Shown: positions 52,975 to 61,527 of the stretch, piece by piece
How the letters are laid out: every line of letters starts with the position of its first letter
How positions within the stretch are numbered: the first letter of the stretch is position 1
NCBI GenBank assembly: GCA_965263065.1
Contig: CBDHGH010000003.1
Location: forward strand, 682,001-746,000
Direction: 5' to 3'
DNA length: 64,000 nucleotides
From: TK10-74A sp965263065
Lineage (GTDB): Bacteria > Chloroflexota > Dehalococcoidia > Bin125
The notes under the pieces: model-generated
The model's input: only the letters and a program-made list of their open reading frames with translations
What the model was told of the DNA's origin: nothing
Database searches by the model: none
Program-made: the position numbers and the translations under genes

Positions 52975-53949
52975 TCACCACCAGAGCTGCCCCTCGATCG
53001 TCTCGTCGCCGGCGATGTCGTCGTAGTCGCGGCCCCAGAGGCCGGTCGAGAGGTACTTCCAGCCGCCGTCGGCCAGCAGCACGACGATGTCGCCGCTCTG
53101 CATGCGCTCGGCGACGCGCTGCGCCGTGCGCACCGCCGCGCCGCAGGAGATGCCCGCGAAGATGGCCTCCAGCTCCAGCAGTTGCTTGGTCACGGCGAAG
53201 GAGGTGCGGCTGTCGACGACGATGCGGCCGTCGAGCACCGACTCGTCGAAGACGGGGGGGATGTAGCCCTCCTCCATGCTGCGCAGCCCCTGCACCAGGT
53301 CGCCGGGGTGGGGGGCCGCGGCGACGATCTTCACGTCGGGCTTGTGCTCCTTGAGGTAGCGGCCGACCCCCGTCAGCGTCCCGCCGGTGCCGAGCCCGGC
53401 GACGAAGTGCGTGATGTCGGGGCAGTCGCGCAGCACCTCGGGGCCGGTCGTGCGGTAGTGGGCGCCGGGGTTGTCGGCGTTCTCGTACTGCATGGGCATG
53501 AAGACCGAGGGGTCCTGAGCGTAGAGCTCCTGGGCCAGCTTGACGGCGCCGTTGGTGCCGAGGTCGCCGGGGGAGAGCACGAGCTCCGCGCCGTAGAAGC
53601 GCAGCAGGTCGCGGCGCTCGTGGCTGACGCTCTCCGGCATCACGCAGCGGACGGGGTGGCCGTAGAGCCGTCCGACCATCGCCAGCGAGAGGCCGGTGTT
53701 GCCGCTGGTGGGCTCGAGGATGGTCTGGCCCGTGGCCAGGGAGCCGTCGGCGCGGGCGGCGGCGAGCATCGCCTGGGCGATGCGGTCCTTGACGGAGCCG
53801 CTGGGGTTCTGCCCCTCGAGCTTGGCCCAGATGCGCACGCCCTCGCGCGGCGACATGCGCCGCAGCCGCACCAGCGGCGTGTTGCCGATCAGGTCGAGCA
53901 GCGACTCGTAGCGCACGCCCGCGGACGCCGCGCCGGCCACCGCCTCCAC
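52975..53949 (-). CDS. cysM: Cysteine synthase, CysM-like
   Basis: 324-residue PLP enzyme. PLP lysine in NPSGSVKDRIAQA, phosphate-binding PTSGNTGLSLA, and GTGGTLTGVGRYL. Mycobacterial CysM uses O-phosphoserine and a CysO thiocarboxylate; the adjacent carrier and JAMM genes suggest the same here. It is 3 nt after the carrier gene. The C-terminal ends with SGDIVVLLADGGWKYLSTGLWG as in the CysM group. Confidence 0.92.
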   Translation of the reverse strand: MEAVAGAASAGVRYESLLDLIGNTPLVRLRRMSPREGVRIWAKLEGQNPSGSVKDRIAQAMLAAARADGSLATGQTILEPTSGNTGLSLAMVGRLYGHPVRCVMPESVSHERRDLLRFYGAELVLSPGDLGTNGAVKLAQELYAQDPSVFMPMQYENADNPGAHYRTTGPEVLRDCPDITHFVAGLGTGGTLTGVGRYLKEHKPDVKIVAAAPHPGDLVQGLRSMEEGYIPPVFDESVLDGRIVVDSRTSFAVTKQLLELEAIFAGISCGAAVRTAQRVAERMQSGDIVVLLADGGWKYLSTGLWGRDYDDIAGDETIEGQLWW

Positions 53950-53952
53950 CGC

Positions 53953-54267
53953 TCAGGCCTTCCCGGCCCGCCGCGGTCGCCGGGGCGGGCGGGCCGATCC
54001 GCCGGCCAGCGCCGGCAGGATGGCGAGCACGTCGCCGTCCTCCAGCGCGGTGTCCATCCGATCGAGGAAGCGGATGTCCTCGTCGTTGCGGAAGATATTG
54101 ACGAAGCGGCGCATCTGACCGTCCTCGACCAGTTGGTCGCGGAAGCCGGGGTAATCGGCGTCGATCGTCGCGAGCAGCGCCCCGACGGTGGCGCGCTCGT
54201 AGCAGAGCGTCTTCTGGCCCTGCGTGAACTTGCGCAGGAGGGAGGGAACGCGGACTTCTACCGCCAT
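53953..54267 (-). CDS. Ubiquitin-like sulfur carrier protein (CysO/MoaD type), pro-form
   Basis: 104 residues, beta-grasp fold: MAVEVRVPSLLRKFTQGQKT, RRFVNIFRNDEDIRFLDRMD and LEDGDVLAILPALAGG. Normal carriers end in Gly-Gly. Here Gly-Gly is at 89-90 and is followed by 14 residues, SARPPRRPRRAGKA, strongly basic. Processing must remove this tail before activation, and the JAMM protease two genes on is the obvious candidate. It follows the E1 fusion by 9 nt and precedes cysM by 3. Confidence 0.9.
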   Translation of the reverse strand: MAVEVRVPSLLRKFTQGQKTLCYERATVGALLATIDADYPGFRDQLVEDGQMRRFVNIFRNDEDIRFLDRMDTALEDGDVLAILPALAGGSARPPRRPRRAGKA

Positions 54268-54276
54268 GACCGCACC

Positions 54277-55380
54277 TCAGGACGCCGACTGGGCGGCGGG
54301 CCCCTCGTGGAAGGGCGAGCCGCAGAACTCTTCGTAGTCGATCAACTCGGTGACGCTGGGGGCGTCACCGCAGAGCGGGCAGTCGGGGTCGCGGCGGATC
54401 TTCACCGTGCGGAACTCCATCGCGAGGGCGTCGTAGAGCAGCAGGCGGTTGGTCAGCGGCTCGCCGATGCCCAGCAGCAGCTTGAGCGCCTCGGTCGCCT
54501 GGATCGCGCCGACGGTGCCCGGCAGCGCGCCCAGGACGCCCGCCTCGGCGCAGGAGGGGACCATACCGGGCGGCGGCGGGCTGGGGTAGAGGCAGCGGTA
54601 ACAGCCCTCGCCGGGCAGGAACGTCGTCACCTGGCCCTCGAAGAGGAAGATGCTGCCGTCGACGAGCTTGACCCCGGAGAGGAACGCGGCGTCGTTGACG
54701 AGGTAGCGGGTGGCGAAGTTGTCGGCCCCGTTCACGACGATGTCGTACTGGGGGATGATCTCCATCGCGTTCTCGGACGTGAGCGGCTCGGGGTGCTTGA
54801 CGACGACGACGTTGGGGTTCATGTCGGCGATGCGATCGGCGGCGGAGTCGACCTTGGGGCGGTCGAGGTCGGCCGTGCCGTGGATGATCTGGCGCTGCAG
54901 GTTGCTGCGATCGACGACGTCGAAGTCGACGATGCCGAGCGTGCCGACGCCGGCCGCGGCCAGGTAGACCAGGACCGGCGAGCCCAGCCCGCCGGCGCCC
55001 ACGACGAGCACGCGGCCGTCGTTGATCTTGCGCTGCCCGGTGGGGCCCACCTGCTCCATGATCAGGTGCCGCGAGTAGCGGTCGACCTGCTCCGCGGTCA
55101 TGACGGAGCCGCCGGCGATGGCGGGGATGACGGAGACCTCGTCGCCGTCGGCGACGGCGGTCTCGGAGCCGTCGAGCGTCGAGATCTCGTGGTTGTTCAC
55201 GTAGACGTTGACGTGGCTCAGGATCTGGCGGTCCTCGGTGAAGACGAGGGCGCCGAAGCCGGGGTAGCGCTGCTCGAGGTCGCGCAGCACACCGCCGACG
55301 TCGCTGCCGTCCGCATCGACGAAGATGCGGTTGCCCGTCAGCCGCCGGAACGGGGTGGGGATGTAGACCTTCACTGCCAT
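54277..55380 (-). CDS. Ubiquitin-like (MoaD/ThiS) domain fused to a MoeB/ThiF E1-like enzyme
   Basis: 367 residues. Residues 1-91 are a beta-grasp domain (MAVKVYIPTPFRRLTGNRIF ... GDEVSVIPAIAGG) with Gly-Gly at 90-91. From about 95 an E1-like adenylyltransferase begins: YSRHLIMEQVGPTGQRK, the ATP loop GAGGLGSP at about 128-135, CYRCLYP and CPLCGD zinc pairs, and VPSCAEAGVLG holding the likely catalytic Cys. No rhodanese domain follows. The carrier is thus tethered to its activator and its Gly-Gly is not free. It follows cysK by 24 nt. Confidence 0.92.
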   Translation of the reverse strand: MAVKVYIPTPFRRLTGNRIFVDADGSDVGGVLRDLEQRYPGFGALVFTEDRQILSHVNVYVNNHEISTLDGSETAVADGDEVSVIPAIAGGSVMTAEQVDRYSRHLIMEQVGPTGQRKINDGRVLVVGAGGLGSPVLVYLAAAGVGTLGIVDFDVVDRSNLQRQIIHGTADLDRPKVDSAADRIADMNPNVVVVKHPEPLTSENAMEIIPQYDIVVNGADNFATRYLVNDAAFLSGVKLVDGSIFLFEGQVTTFLPGEGCYRCLYPSPPPPGMVPSCAEAGVLGALPGTVGAIQATEALKLLLGIGEPLTNRLLLYDALAMEFRTVKIRRDPDCPLCGDAPSVTELIDYEEFCGSPFHEGPAAQSAS

Positions 55381-55404
55381 CGCTGTTCCTCCGTGCTCGC
55401 CGTG

Positions 55405-56361
55405 CTAGCGCAGCCGGGCCGTGAGGCTCCGCGCCGCCGACTCCAGATCAACACTCAGATACCGCTCCCCGGTGTCGCAGAGGATGGTCACCACCCGCTG
55501 CGTGGCGTCCATGCCTTCAGCCACCCGGAGGGCGGCGTGGACGTTCGCGCCGGCGGAGACGCCCACCAGGACGCCCTCCTCCCGCGCGAGCCGGGCCGTC
55601 ATCCCGTAGGCGTCCTCGTCGGAGACGCCCATCACTTCGTCGTAGACGTCGCGGTTGAGCACGCCCGGGACGAACGACGCGCCGATGCCCTGAATCCCAT
55701 GCACGCCGAAGCGGCCGCCGCGCAGCACCGGCGACTTCGCCGGCTCGACCGCGATCACGCGCACGTCGGGCAGCCGCTCGCGCAGGACCTCGCCGACGCC
55801 GGTGATCGTGCCGCCGGTGCCGACGCCCGCGACGAAGGCGTCGATGCGGCCGCCGGTGGCGGTCCAGATCTCCTCGGCCGTGGTGCGCCGGTGGACCTCG
55901 GGGTTGGCCGGGTTCTGGAACTGCTGGGGCATGAAGTGGCCCGGCTCCCGGGCCAGCTCCTCGGCGGCGAAGACGGCGCCGCTCATGCCCTCGATGGCGG
56001 GGGTGAGGACGAGTTCGGCGCCGTAGCGGGCGAAGAGCTTGCGTCGCTCGACGCTGTAGTCCTCGGGCATGGTGAGGATCAGGTGGTAGCCCTTGGCGGC
56101 GGCGACCAGGGCCAGCCCGACGCCGGTGTTGCCGCTGGTCGGCTCGACGAGCGTGTCACCCGGGTGCAGCAGGCCGTCGCGCTCGGCGGCCTCGATCATG
56201 GACTTCGCGATGCGGTCCTTGACGGAGCCGCCGGGGTTGAGCGATTCGAGCTTGCCCAGCAGCTCCGCCCCGCTCGCCGGGACGACCCGCTGCAGCCGCA
56301 GCATGGGCGTCTCGCCCACGAGGTCGAGGAGGCTGTCGACGATGCCGCTGCGGTTGCTCAT
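55405..56361 (-). CDS. cysK: Cysteine synthase, CysK-like
   Basis: 318 residues. PLP lysine in NPGGSVKDRIAKSMI, PTSGNTGVGLALV, VGTGGTITGVGEVL and SAGANVHAALRVAEG. Probably O-acetylserine sulfhydrylase. I chose the ATG at 56361 (MSNRSGIVDSLLDLVG); the longer frame upstream belongs to the Rrf2 gene region. It starts 13 nt after that gene's stop. Two cysteine synthases in one operon imply two sulfur donors or substrates. Confidence 0.93.
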   Translation of the reverse strand: MSNRSGIVDSLLDLVGETPMLRLQRVVPASGAELLGKLESLNPGGSVKDRIAKSMIEAAERDGLLHPGDTLVEPTSGNTGVGLALVAAAKGYHLILTMPEDYSVERRKLFARYGAELVLTPAIEGMSGAVFAAEELAREPGHFMPQQFQNPANPEVHRRTTAEEIWTATGGRIDAFVAGVGTGGTITGVGEVLRERLPDVRVIAVEPAKSPVLRGGRFGVHGIQGIGASFVPGVLNRDVYDEVMGVSDEDAYGMTARLAREEGVLVGVSAGANVHAALRVAEGMDATQRVVTILCDTGERYLSVDLESAARSLTARLR

Positions 56362-56374
56362 CAAGGGCCTCGGC

Positions 56375-56806
56375 TCAGATGGAGTAGCGGCCGCCGGCGC
56401 GGACCGCGTCGCGCTCGGCGAGGTCGGCCAGGGTGCGGTCGCGGAGGACGCCGACGATGGCGTCGCGGACGTCCTCCCACATGCGCAGCTGGCCGGCCGA
56501 TCCGGTGCAGTCGAGGTTGGGGCTGTCCAGGCAAGCGCCGACGGTGATGGCGCCGTCGAGGCTCCGCACGACGGCGTCCATGCGGATCTCACCGGGGTCC
56601 ATGGCCAACTCGTGGCCGCCCTGCGCGCCGCGGACCGAGCGCGCGAAGCCGGCCGTGCGCAGCGCGCCCAGCACCTGCCCCACGAGGGACTCGGGGATGC
56701 CCTGGCGGGCGGCGATCTCGCCGCTGGGGATCGGCCCGCGACCGCGATGCTGCGCCAAATCGACGAGGGCGCGGATGCCGTAGTCGCCCTTGTTGGAGAG
56801 TCGCAT
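56375..56806 (-). CDS. Rrf2-family transcriptional regulator
   Basis: 143 residues. A winged-helix start MRLSNKGDYGIRALVDLAQH and IPESLVGQVLGALRTAGFARSVRGAQGG wing. Only two Cys, in ACLDSPNLDCTGS (C-x7-C), not the three of IscR, so an Fe-S cluster of the usual type is doubtful; a CymR-like cysteine regulator is more likely. It heads the cysteine operon and is divergent from cysH. Confidence 0.9.
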   Translation of the reverse strand: MRLSNKGDYGIRALVDLAQHRGRGPIPSGEIAARQGIPESLVGQVLGALRTAGFARSVRGAQGGHELAMDPGEIRMDAVVRSLDGAITVGACLDSPNLDCTGSAGQLRMWEDVRDAIVGVLRDRTLADLAERDAVRAGGRYSI

Positions 56807-56868
56807 CGGGCCTCGCTCCGCCGGGCAGGCCCCTCGCGCTCCCTCGGCGGGGCGGCGAGCGGGCGAAT

Positions 56869-56900
56869 CCGGGTAATCCTAACCGGAATGGTAGCATTTA
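56869..56900. promoter_or_regulatory. Divergent control region between rrf2-type regulator and cysH
   Basis: TAATCCTAACCGGAATGG holds a minus-strand TAGGAT (56881-56876) and a plus-strand TAGCAT (56892-56897) with near-palindromic ATCC/GGAAT arms. This is the only AT-rich part of the 153-nt gap and is likely the regulator's operator. TAATCCT also occurs by the sulfite reductase promoter. Confidence 0.45.
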
Positions 56901-56959
56901 GCGTGCCCGCTCCCCGGACGCCAATGTGTCGTGGTTAAACTGGGACCGAGGGCCTTCGG

Positions 56960-57736
56960 ATGGGCGGCGCGGATGGACGGATGGTCATGACTTCAGTCGA
57001 CGCGACGGCGCTGGCGGCCGATCTGGACCCGCTCGACCCGGCCGCCACGATCGGGCGGGCGCTGGAGCTGTTCCCCGGCGAGACGCTGATCTCGTTCAGC
57101 GGCGCCGAGGACGTCGTCCTGATCGATATGGCGGCGAAGAGCGGGCGCCCCTACCGGGCCTTCACGCTCGACACGGGGCGGCTGCATCCCGAGACGCTGG
57201 AGTTCCTGGAGCTGGTGCGCAAGCGCTACGGGACGGCGATCGAGGTCGCGTTCCCCGATCCCGCGGCGGTGCAGGCCCTGGTGCGCGAGCGCGGTCTCTT
57301 CTCGTTCTACGAGGACGGCCACGAGCAGTGCTGCGGGATTCGCAAGGTCGAGCCGCTGCGGCGCATGCTGGCGGGGGCCCGCGCCTACATCACGGGCCAG
57401 CGCCAGGACCAGAGCCCGGCGACGCGGGCCGCGATCCCGCTGGTGCAGGAGGACGCCGGCTTCTCGGCCGACCCGGCGCGACCGCTGATCAAGTTCAATC
57501 CGCTGGCGGCCTGGACGTCGGCGCAGGTGTGGGACTACATCCGCGCGCACGACGTGCCCTACAACCCGCTGCACGAGCGGGGCTTCAAGTCGATCGGCTG
57601 CGCGCCCTGCACGCGTCCCACCAACCCCGGCGAGCACGAGCGCGCCGGTCGCTGGTGGTGGGAGGAAGCGACGCAGAAGGAGTGCGGCCTGCACGCGATG
57701 AACCTGCCGCCGGGCGCGCCCAAGTCGATCGTCTAG
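56960..57736 (+). CDS. cysH: APS reductase (assimilatory, Fe-S type)
   Basis: 258 residues. FSGAEDVVLIDMA, LDTGRLHPETLE, and two Cys pairs (HEQCCGIRK and IGCAPCTRP) that mark the [4Fe-4S] APS-using form; the catalytic Cys is in KECGLH. It reduces adenylylsulfate to sulfite with thioredoxin. The start may be the ATG at 56960 or 56987 (MTSVDATALA). It is divergent from the Rrf2 gene, next to the other sulfur genes. Confidence 0.92.
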   Translation: MGGADGRMVMTSVDATALAADLDPLDPAATIGRALELFPGETLISFSGAEDVVLIDMAAKSGRPYRAFTLDTGRLHPETLEFLELVRKRYGTAIEVAFPDPAAVQALVRERGLFSFYEDGHEQCCGIRKVEPLRRMLAGARAYITGQRQDQSPATRAAIPLVQEDAGFSADPARPLIKFNPLAAWTSAQVWDYIRAHDVPYNPLHERGFKSIGCAPCTRPTNPGEHERAGRWWWEEATQKECGLHAMNLPPGAPKSIV

Positions 57737-57783
57737 GGCCTGTGCACGTCGCGCCGGCGGCGTCCGGAACCTTCCCTCCGATT

Positions 57784-57830
57784 CCCCCTCTCCATCGCTT
57801 CAGATGGAGAGGGGGTTAGGGGGTGAGGTT
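57784..57830. repeat. Dispersed palindromic repeat, copy 3
   Basis: Stem CCCCCTCTCCATC / GATGGAGAGGGGG (57784-57796 and 57803-57815), loop GCTTCA, followed by TTAGGGGGTGAGGTT and a partial second copy of the tail (57840-57852). It is identical to copy 1 at 31719 over stem, loop and tail. It lies between the convergent ends of cysH and a pseudogene, as if a terminator. Confidence 0.85.
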
Positions 57831-57865
57831 CCGGCGCCAGGGGGTGAGGTTCCCGATGTCGCGCG

Positions 57866-58526
57866 TCAGGCCTTGCGCCGCTGGGCGGCGAAGGCGGTGC
57901 CGCCCCACAGGAAGCCGGCCCGCCCGCCCTTGGGCCAGTTAACGTCTTCGCGGGTGAGCACGGCGTCCGGGGCCTCGACGATGTAGACGTAGTGCGCCTG
58001 GCGCGCGTGCTCCAGGAACAACTCCGCGATCATCTCCAGGCGCCGCTCGGGATCTTGTTCGGCCTTCTGCGCGAGGTACAACTCGTGCAGGCTGGGGTCC
58101 TGGGGATCCGCGATGGTGAAGAAGCCGGCGGGGTGATCGCTCGTCTCGCCGCCCTGGTGGTATTCGGCGAGGCCGCCCTTGCGGTCGAAGTTGAACACCA
58201 TGTCGTGGGCGGTGAGGATCGAGCCGTCGTGGAACGGCGCCGGAACAACCGACGCCCGGATCGTAACGGCGTCGATCCACTCCGGCGCGGCGAGCTCTGG
58301 GATCGGCGAGCCATCGCGGGGATCCACCGCCATGGCCGCGTTGAAGACGGCGCCGTGCGAGTAGAGGTTCGTGACGCTGCCGGCGCGATGCTCATCCAGG
58401 CCCCCCTGGTCGACGGGGGTCACGCCGACGATCGACGCGTCCAGATCGACCTGGTCGAGCGGCCAGGGGACGGAATACTCGGCCGTGCCGGCCTCGTCGG
58501 CCCCGAGGATGGCGGCCGCGGCGGGG
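57866..58526 (-). pseudogene. Remnant of a peptide/nickel ABC transporter substrate-binding protein (SBP_bac_5)
   Basis: The frame 57866-58423 translates to 185 residues, and similarity appears to continue upstream to about 58526 without a start codon. It shows TNLYSHGAVFNAAMAVDPRDG, a damaged PAPFHDGSILTAHDMVFNFDR block, then jumps to QDPERRLEMIAELFLEHARQ and the C-terminal HYVYIVEAPD segment. These are conserved parts of a protein normally about 550 residues, with 250-300 residues missing between. No signal peptide remains. No transporter permease lies nearby. Confidence 0.75.
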
Positions 58527-58529
58527 CGT

Positions 58530-59609
58530 TCAGATCAGGGTCAGCGCGAGCGGCAGCGCGACGATGCCGGCGATGAAGCCGGCGAGGCTGGTTCGGTCGC
58601 GGCCGATGCGGTGCGCCGCCCCGTGGATGGCGCGAACGTAGGGGCGGTAGACGACGGCGAGCACGAACAGCGCGACGAGCGTCGCGAAGATGATCGTGGT
58701 GACGACGATGACCGCGGCGCCGCCCCGCTCCAGCGCGGCCGCGGCGAACAGCGTGTCAACGAAGGTCGTGATGTTGGCGCCGAGCACGTAGGGGACGATC
58801 GCGTCGCGACGGATGGTGCCGCGCAGGGCCATCGGCACGAGCAGCGTCAGCGAGACCGCGACCGACAGGGTGGCGAGGGTGACGCCGGCGCCCAGCGCGA
58901 ACATCGGCCAGCGGCCTCGCAGGCGCCCCGGGGCCGCCCCCAGGCGGTCGCCGGCGTTCTCGGGGCTGGGCAAGGCGTGGTCGACGAGGCGCAGCGCGGC
59001 CAGCAGCAAGAAGACCGCCGCCGCGAACATCAGCCCGGCGGGGAGCACGTCCTGCAGTCGCGCGAGGATGGGGTCGTAGATCGCGTCGCTGAGGGCGGTG
59101 AGCGGCGCGACGGCGCCGAATCCCACCCCGTCGAACCAGCCGCCGTCCAGCGCCGCGAGGCCAAGCAGGGCGACGGGTACCCAGGTCGTGGCCGTGACGA
59201 GGAAGGCGACGATCCCCACGTGGACGCTGTCGGCCAGGCCCCGTCCGCGCAGGTAGTAGAGGAAGCCGACGACCAGCACGATGAAGGACGCGCCGATGCG
59301 CGAGCCGACGAGCTGCGCGAAGGCCTCGGACCGGGTCAGCACGCCAGCGTCGAGCAGGGTGAGGGCGGTCGCGGCGATGGGGGAGCCACTGAGCACGACG
59401 TACGAGCCGAGCCAGCCCAGTCCCACGAGATTGAGCGCGCCTTGTGCGCCGAGCAGGTCCAGGACATCGGCCAGCGCCCCGGCGCTGAGCACGAGCGCGC
59501 GCAGGGCCAGCAGGAAGAGGAAGAACGCGACCGGCGCGGCCAGCCAGCGGCGATGGGGCCGGGCGGGGCGGCGGCCGCGGGCGGAGGCGCGGGCCGCTAG
59601 ACCGCGCAC
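58530..59609 (-). CDS. Na/Pi-cotransporter-like membrane protein
   Basis: 359 residues, about nine hydrophobic segments. Two inverted motifs resemble the QSSSATT and GANIGTT repeats of the NptA family: GLGWLGSYVVLSGSPIAATAL and YVLGANITTFVDTLFAAAAL. I chose the GTG at 59609, which overlaps the sulfite reductase stop by 13 nt. The genetic position suggests it carries a sulfur oxyanion, perhaps sulfate or sulfite, but the substrate cannot be seen. The N-terminal 20 residues are basic. Confidence 0.75.
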   Translation of the reverse strand: MRGLAARASARGRRPARPHRRWLAAPVAFFLFLLALRALVLSAGALADVLDLLGAQGALNLVGLGWLGSYVVLSGSPIAATALTLLDAGVLTRSEAFAQLVGSRIGASFIVLVVGFLYYLRGRGLADSVHVGIVAFLVTATTWVPVALLGLAALDGGWFDGVGFGAVAPLTALSDAIYDPILARLQDVLPAGLMFAAAVFLLLAALRLVDHALPSPENAGDRLGAAPGRLRGRWPMFALGAGVTLATLSVAVSLTLLVPMALRGTIRRDAIVPYVLGANITTFVDTLFAAAALERGGAAVIVVTTIIFATLVALFVLAVVYRPYVRAIHGAAHRIGRDRTSLAGFIAGIVALPLALTLI

Positions 59610-61372
59610 TCCCCCTCGCCCATCTCGTCGAGGTTGAAGAGCTTGTTGGCCTCGTGGTCGACGAACATGAGCGGGTCGTCGGTGAACTTGGGCGGGGCGC
59701 TGAACTGGCCCAGCAGGCCGCGGAAGTGCTTGAGGCCGCGGCGCTGCGAGTACTCGCGGAAGATCTCGCCGTCGTCGCGGGCGGCCTTGTAGTCGTCGAT
59801 GACGGCGTGGACGGCGTCGGCCACGCGCTTGGCCGGCACCTTGCCGACGATCCGGGCGATCGCGGCGCCCTGGATGTCGGTTCCGCCCCCGATGAGCACG
59901 TTGAAGGAGGGCACGAGGCGCCCGTCGGCGTGCATCGCGGCGCCGTGGAAGCCGATGTCGGCCATGTGGTGGTGGCCGCAGGAGTTGGGGCAGCCGCTGA
60001 TCTTGATGCGCATGCGCTCGACCAGGTCGTCCTCCGGGCCGCGCGCGATGACGCTCTCGCGCAGGACATCCGCCAGCCCCTTGGAGGAGGTGATGCCCAG
60101 CGCGCAGGTGTCGGAGCCGGGGCAGGACATGACGTCGGCCAGCTGGTGGGCGCTGGGCTCGTTCAGCTCCAGTTCGCCCAGGCGCAGGTAGAGGTCGGCG
60201 AGGTCCTGCTCCCGGATCCAGCGCAGGACCAGCGCCTGCTGCGCGGTGATGCGCAGGCGGCCGCCGGAGAACTCGCGCGTCAGGTCGGCCAGCGCGTGCA
60301 TCTGCTCGACGGTCAGGTCGCCCAGCGGCACGGTCACGTAGGCGGCGTAGAAGCCGTCCTGGGACTGCGGCACCAGGTTGGTGCGCTTCCACTCGGCGAA
60401 GGCCGCATCGGGCAGGTCGGCGGTCCCGACGAGGCGCGGGGCCGTCGTGGGGACCTCCTCCTCGACGTCCATGAACTCGGAGACCTGGCGGAAGTGCGGG
60501 TCGTCGGCCGGCGGCAGCTGCTCGAGCGCCTCCTGCACCTGCAGGCGGAACTGCTCGATGCCGACGGACTTGATGTAGAACTTGATGCGCGCCTTGTTGC
60601 GATTCTTGCGCGGCCCGTTGGCGTTGAAGACTGTCAGCACCGCCTCCGTGATGCGCGCGACCTCATCGGCCGGGAGGAACTCGTCGAGCGTCTCGGCCAG
60701 GTGGGGCGCGGCGCCCAGCCCGCCGCCGACGACGACCTTGAAGCCCCGCTCGGTGCGGCCGTCAACCTCGCGCGTGCGGGCGACGAAGCCGATGTCGTGC
60801 ATGGGCACGAGCCCGAAGTCGTGGTCGCTGGCCGAGAACGAGGGCTTGAACTTGCGCGGCAGCAGCTGGCAGACGTCGAGGCGCAGGCAGTGCGCGGAGA
60901 CCGCCGCCGCGTAGGGCGTGACATCGAAGGCCTCGTCGGGCCCGACGCCGGAGAGATGGTCGCCGGTGACGTTGCGCACGGTGTTGCCGCAGGCTTCGCG
61001 CGTGGTGAGGTCCACCGAGCTGAGCATCCGCATCACGGTGGGCGTCTGGTCGAGCGGCACGAAGTGCATCTGCAGGTCCTGGCGCGTCGTCAGGTGCCCG
61101 ACGCGCCGCGGCGCGTAGCGGTCGATGATGTCGGCCAGCATGTCCACCTGGCCGGCGTTGAGGCCGCCGTAGGGGATCTTGACGCGGATCATGTGCACGT
61201 CGGGCTGGCGCTGGCCGTAGATGCCGTGCTGCAGGCGGAAGAGGCGGAACTCCAGCGGGTCGATCTCGTCGCGCTGGAAGCGCCGCACCTGCGCCTCGTA
61301 GTTCTGGATCTCGGCCTCGATCTCGTCGGGCAGGTCGAAGTGGGTTGGGGGGTCGAGCTGTGCGGTGGTCAT
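59597..61372 (-). CDS. Siroheme nitrite/sulfite reductase (ferredoxin type)
   Basis: 591 residues, two homologous halves. Cluster-siroheme Cys: C-x5-C in MSCPGSDTC and C-x3-C in SGCPNSCGHHHMAD. The N-terminal substrate-side RLHHGIY-like segment (RLFRLQHGIYGQRQPD) and TTRQDLQMHFV are present. The neighbours (APS reductase, cysteine synthases) favour sulfite over nitrite. The ATG at 61372 gives MTTAQLDPPTHFD; upstream in-frame codons are not conserved. It has its own promoter and ends overlapping the transporter gene. Confidence 0.92.
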   Translation of the reverse strand: MTTAQLDPPTHFDLPDEIEAEIQNYEAQVRRFQRDEIDPLEFRLFRLQHGIYGQRQPDVHMIRVKIPYGGLNAGQVDMLADIIDRYAPRRVGHLTTRQDLQMHFVPLDQTPTVMRMLSSVDLTTREACGNTVRNVTGDHLSGVGPDEAFDVTPYAAAVSAHCLRLDVCQLLPRKFKPSFSASDHDFGLVPMHDIGFVARTREVDGRTERGFKVVVGGGLGAAPHLAETLDEFLPADEVARITEAVLTVFNANGPRKNRNKARIKFYIKSVGIEQFRLQVQEALEQLPPADDPHFRQVSEFMDVEEEVPTTAPRLVGTADLPDAAFAEWKRTNLVPQSQDGFYAAYVTVPLGDLTVEQMHALADLTREFSGGRLRITAQQALVLRWIREQDLADLYLRLGELELNEPSAHQLADVMSCPGSDTCALGITSSKGLADVLRESVIARGPEDDLVERMRIKISGCPNSCGHHHMADIGFHGAAMHADGRLVPSFNVLIGGGTDIQGAAIARIVGKVPAKRVADAVHAVIDDYKAARDDGEIFREYSQRRGLKHFRGLLGQFSAPPKFTDDPLMFVDHEANKLFNLDEMGEGECAV

Positions 61373-61446
61373 GATGGCTCCCGTGCGGTCACGCGTCGGA
61401 CGGACTGTAACCATAGCGCGTCCGCCCGCAGACCGATCCGTTCACG

Positions 61447-61471
61447 TCGATCAACCGGTCTGCTCGATCAA
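61447..61471. promoter_or_regulatory. Direct repeat TCGATCAA downstream of the sulfite reductase -10
   Basis: TCGATCAA occurs at 61447-61454 and 61464-61471 (17-bp phase), just below the TACACT box. It is well placed for a repressor operator in the untranslated start of the transcript. Confidence 0.4.
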
Positions 61472-61499
61472 AGTGTACAAACATCACCAGGATTATCAA
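61472..61499 (-). promoter_or_regulatory. Promoter of the sulfite reductase gene
   Basis: Minus strand TTGATA (61499-61494), 16 nt, TACACT (61477-61472). The TAATCCT stretch inside it recalls the Rrf2/cysH gap. Leader about 95 nt. Confidence 0.55.
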
Positions 61500-61527
61500 G
61501 ATTGGGCGCGACGCACCCGCCGGCGGC

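Noticed and set aside
51265..56547. A 1760-residue open frame on the plus strand
   Set aside because: It runs antisense through six well-supported genes; it is a product of high GC codon use, with no domain and a skewed Val/Gly/Ala/Asp content.
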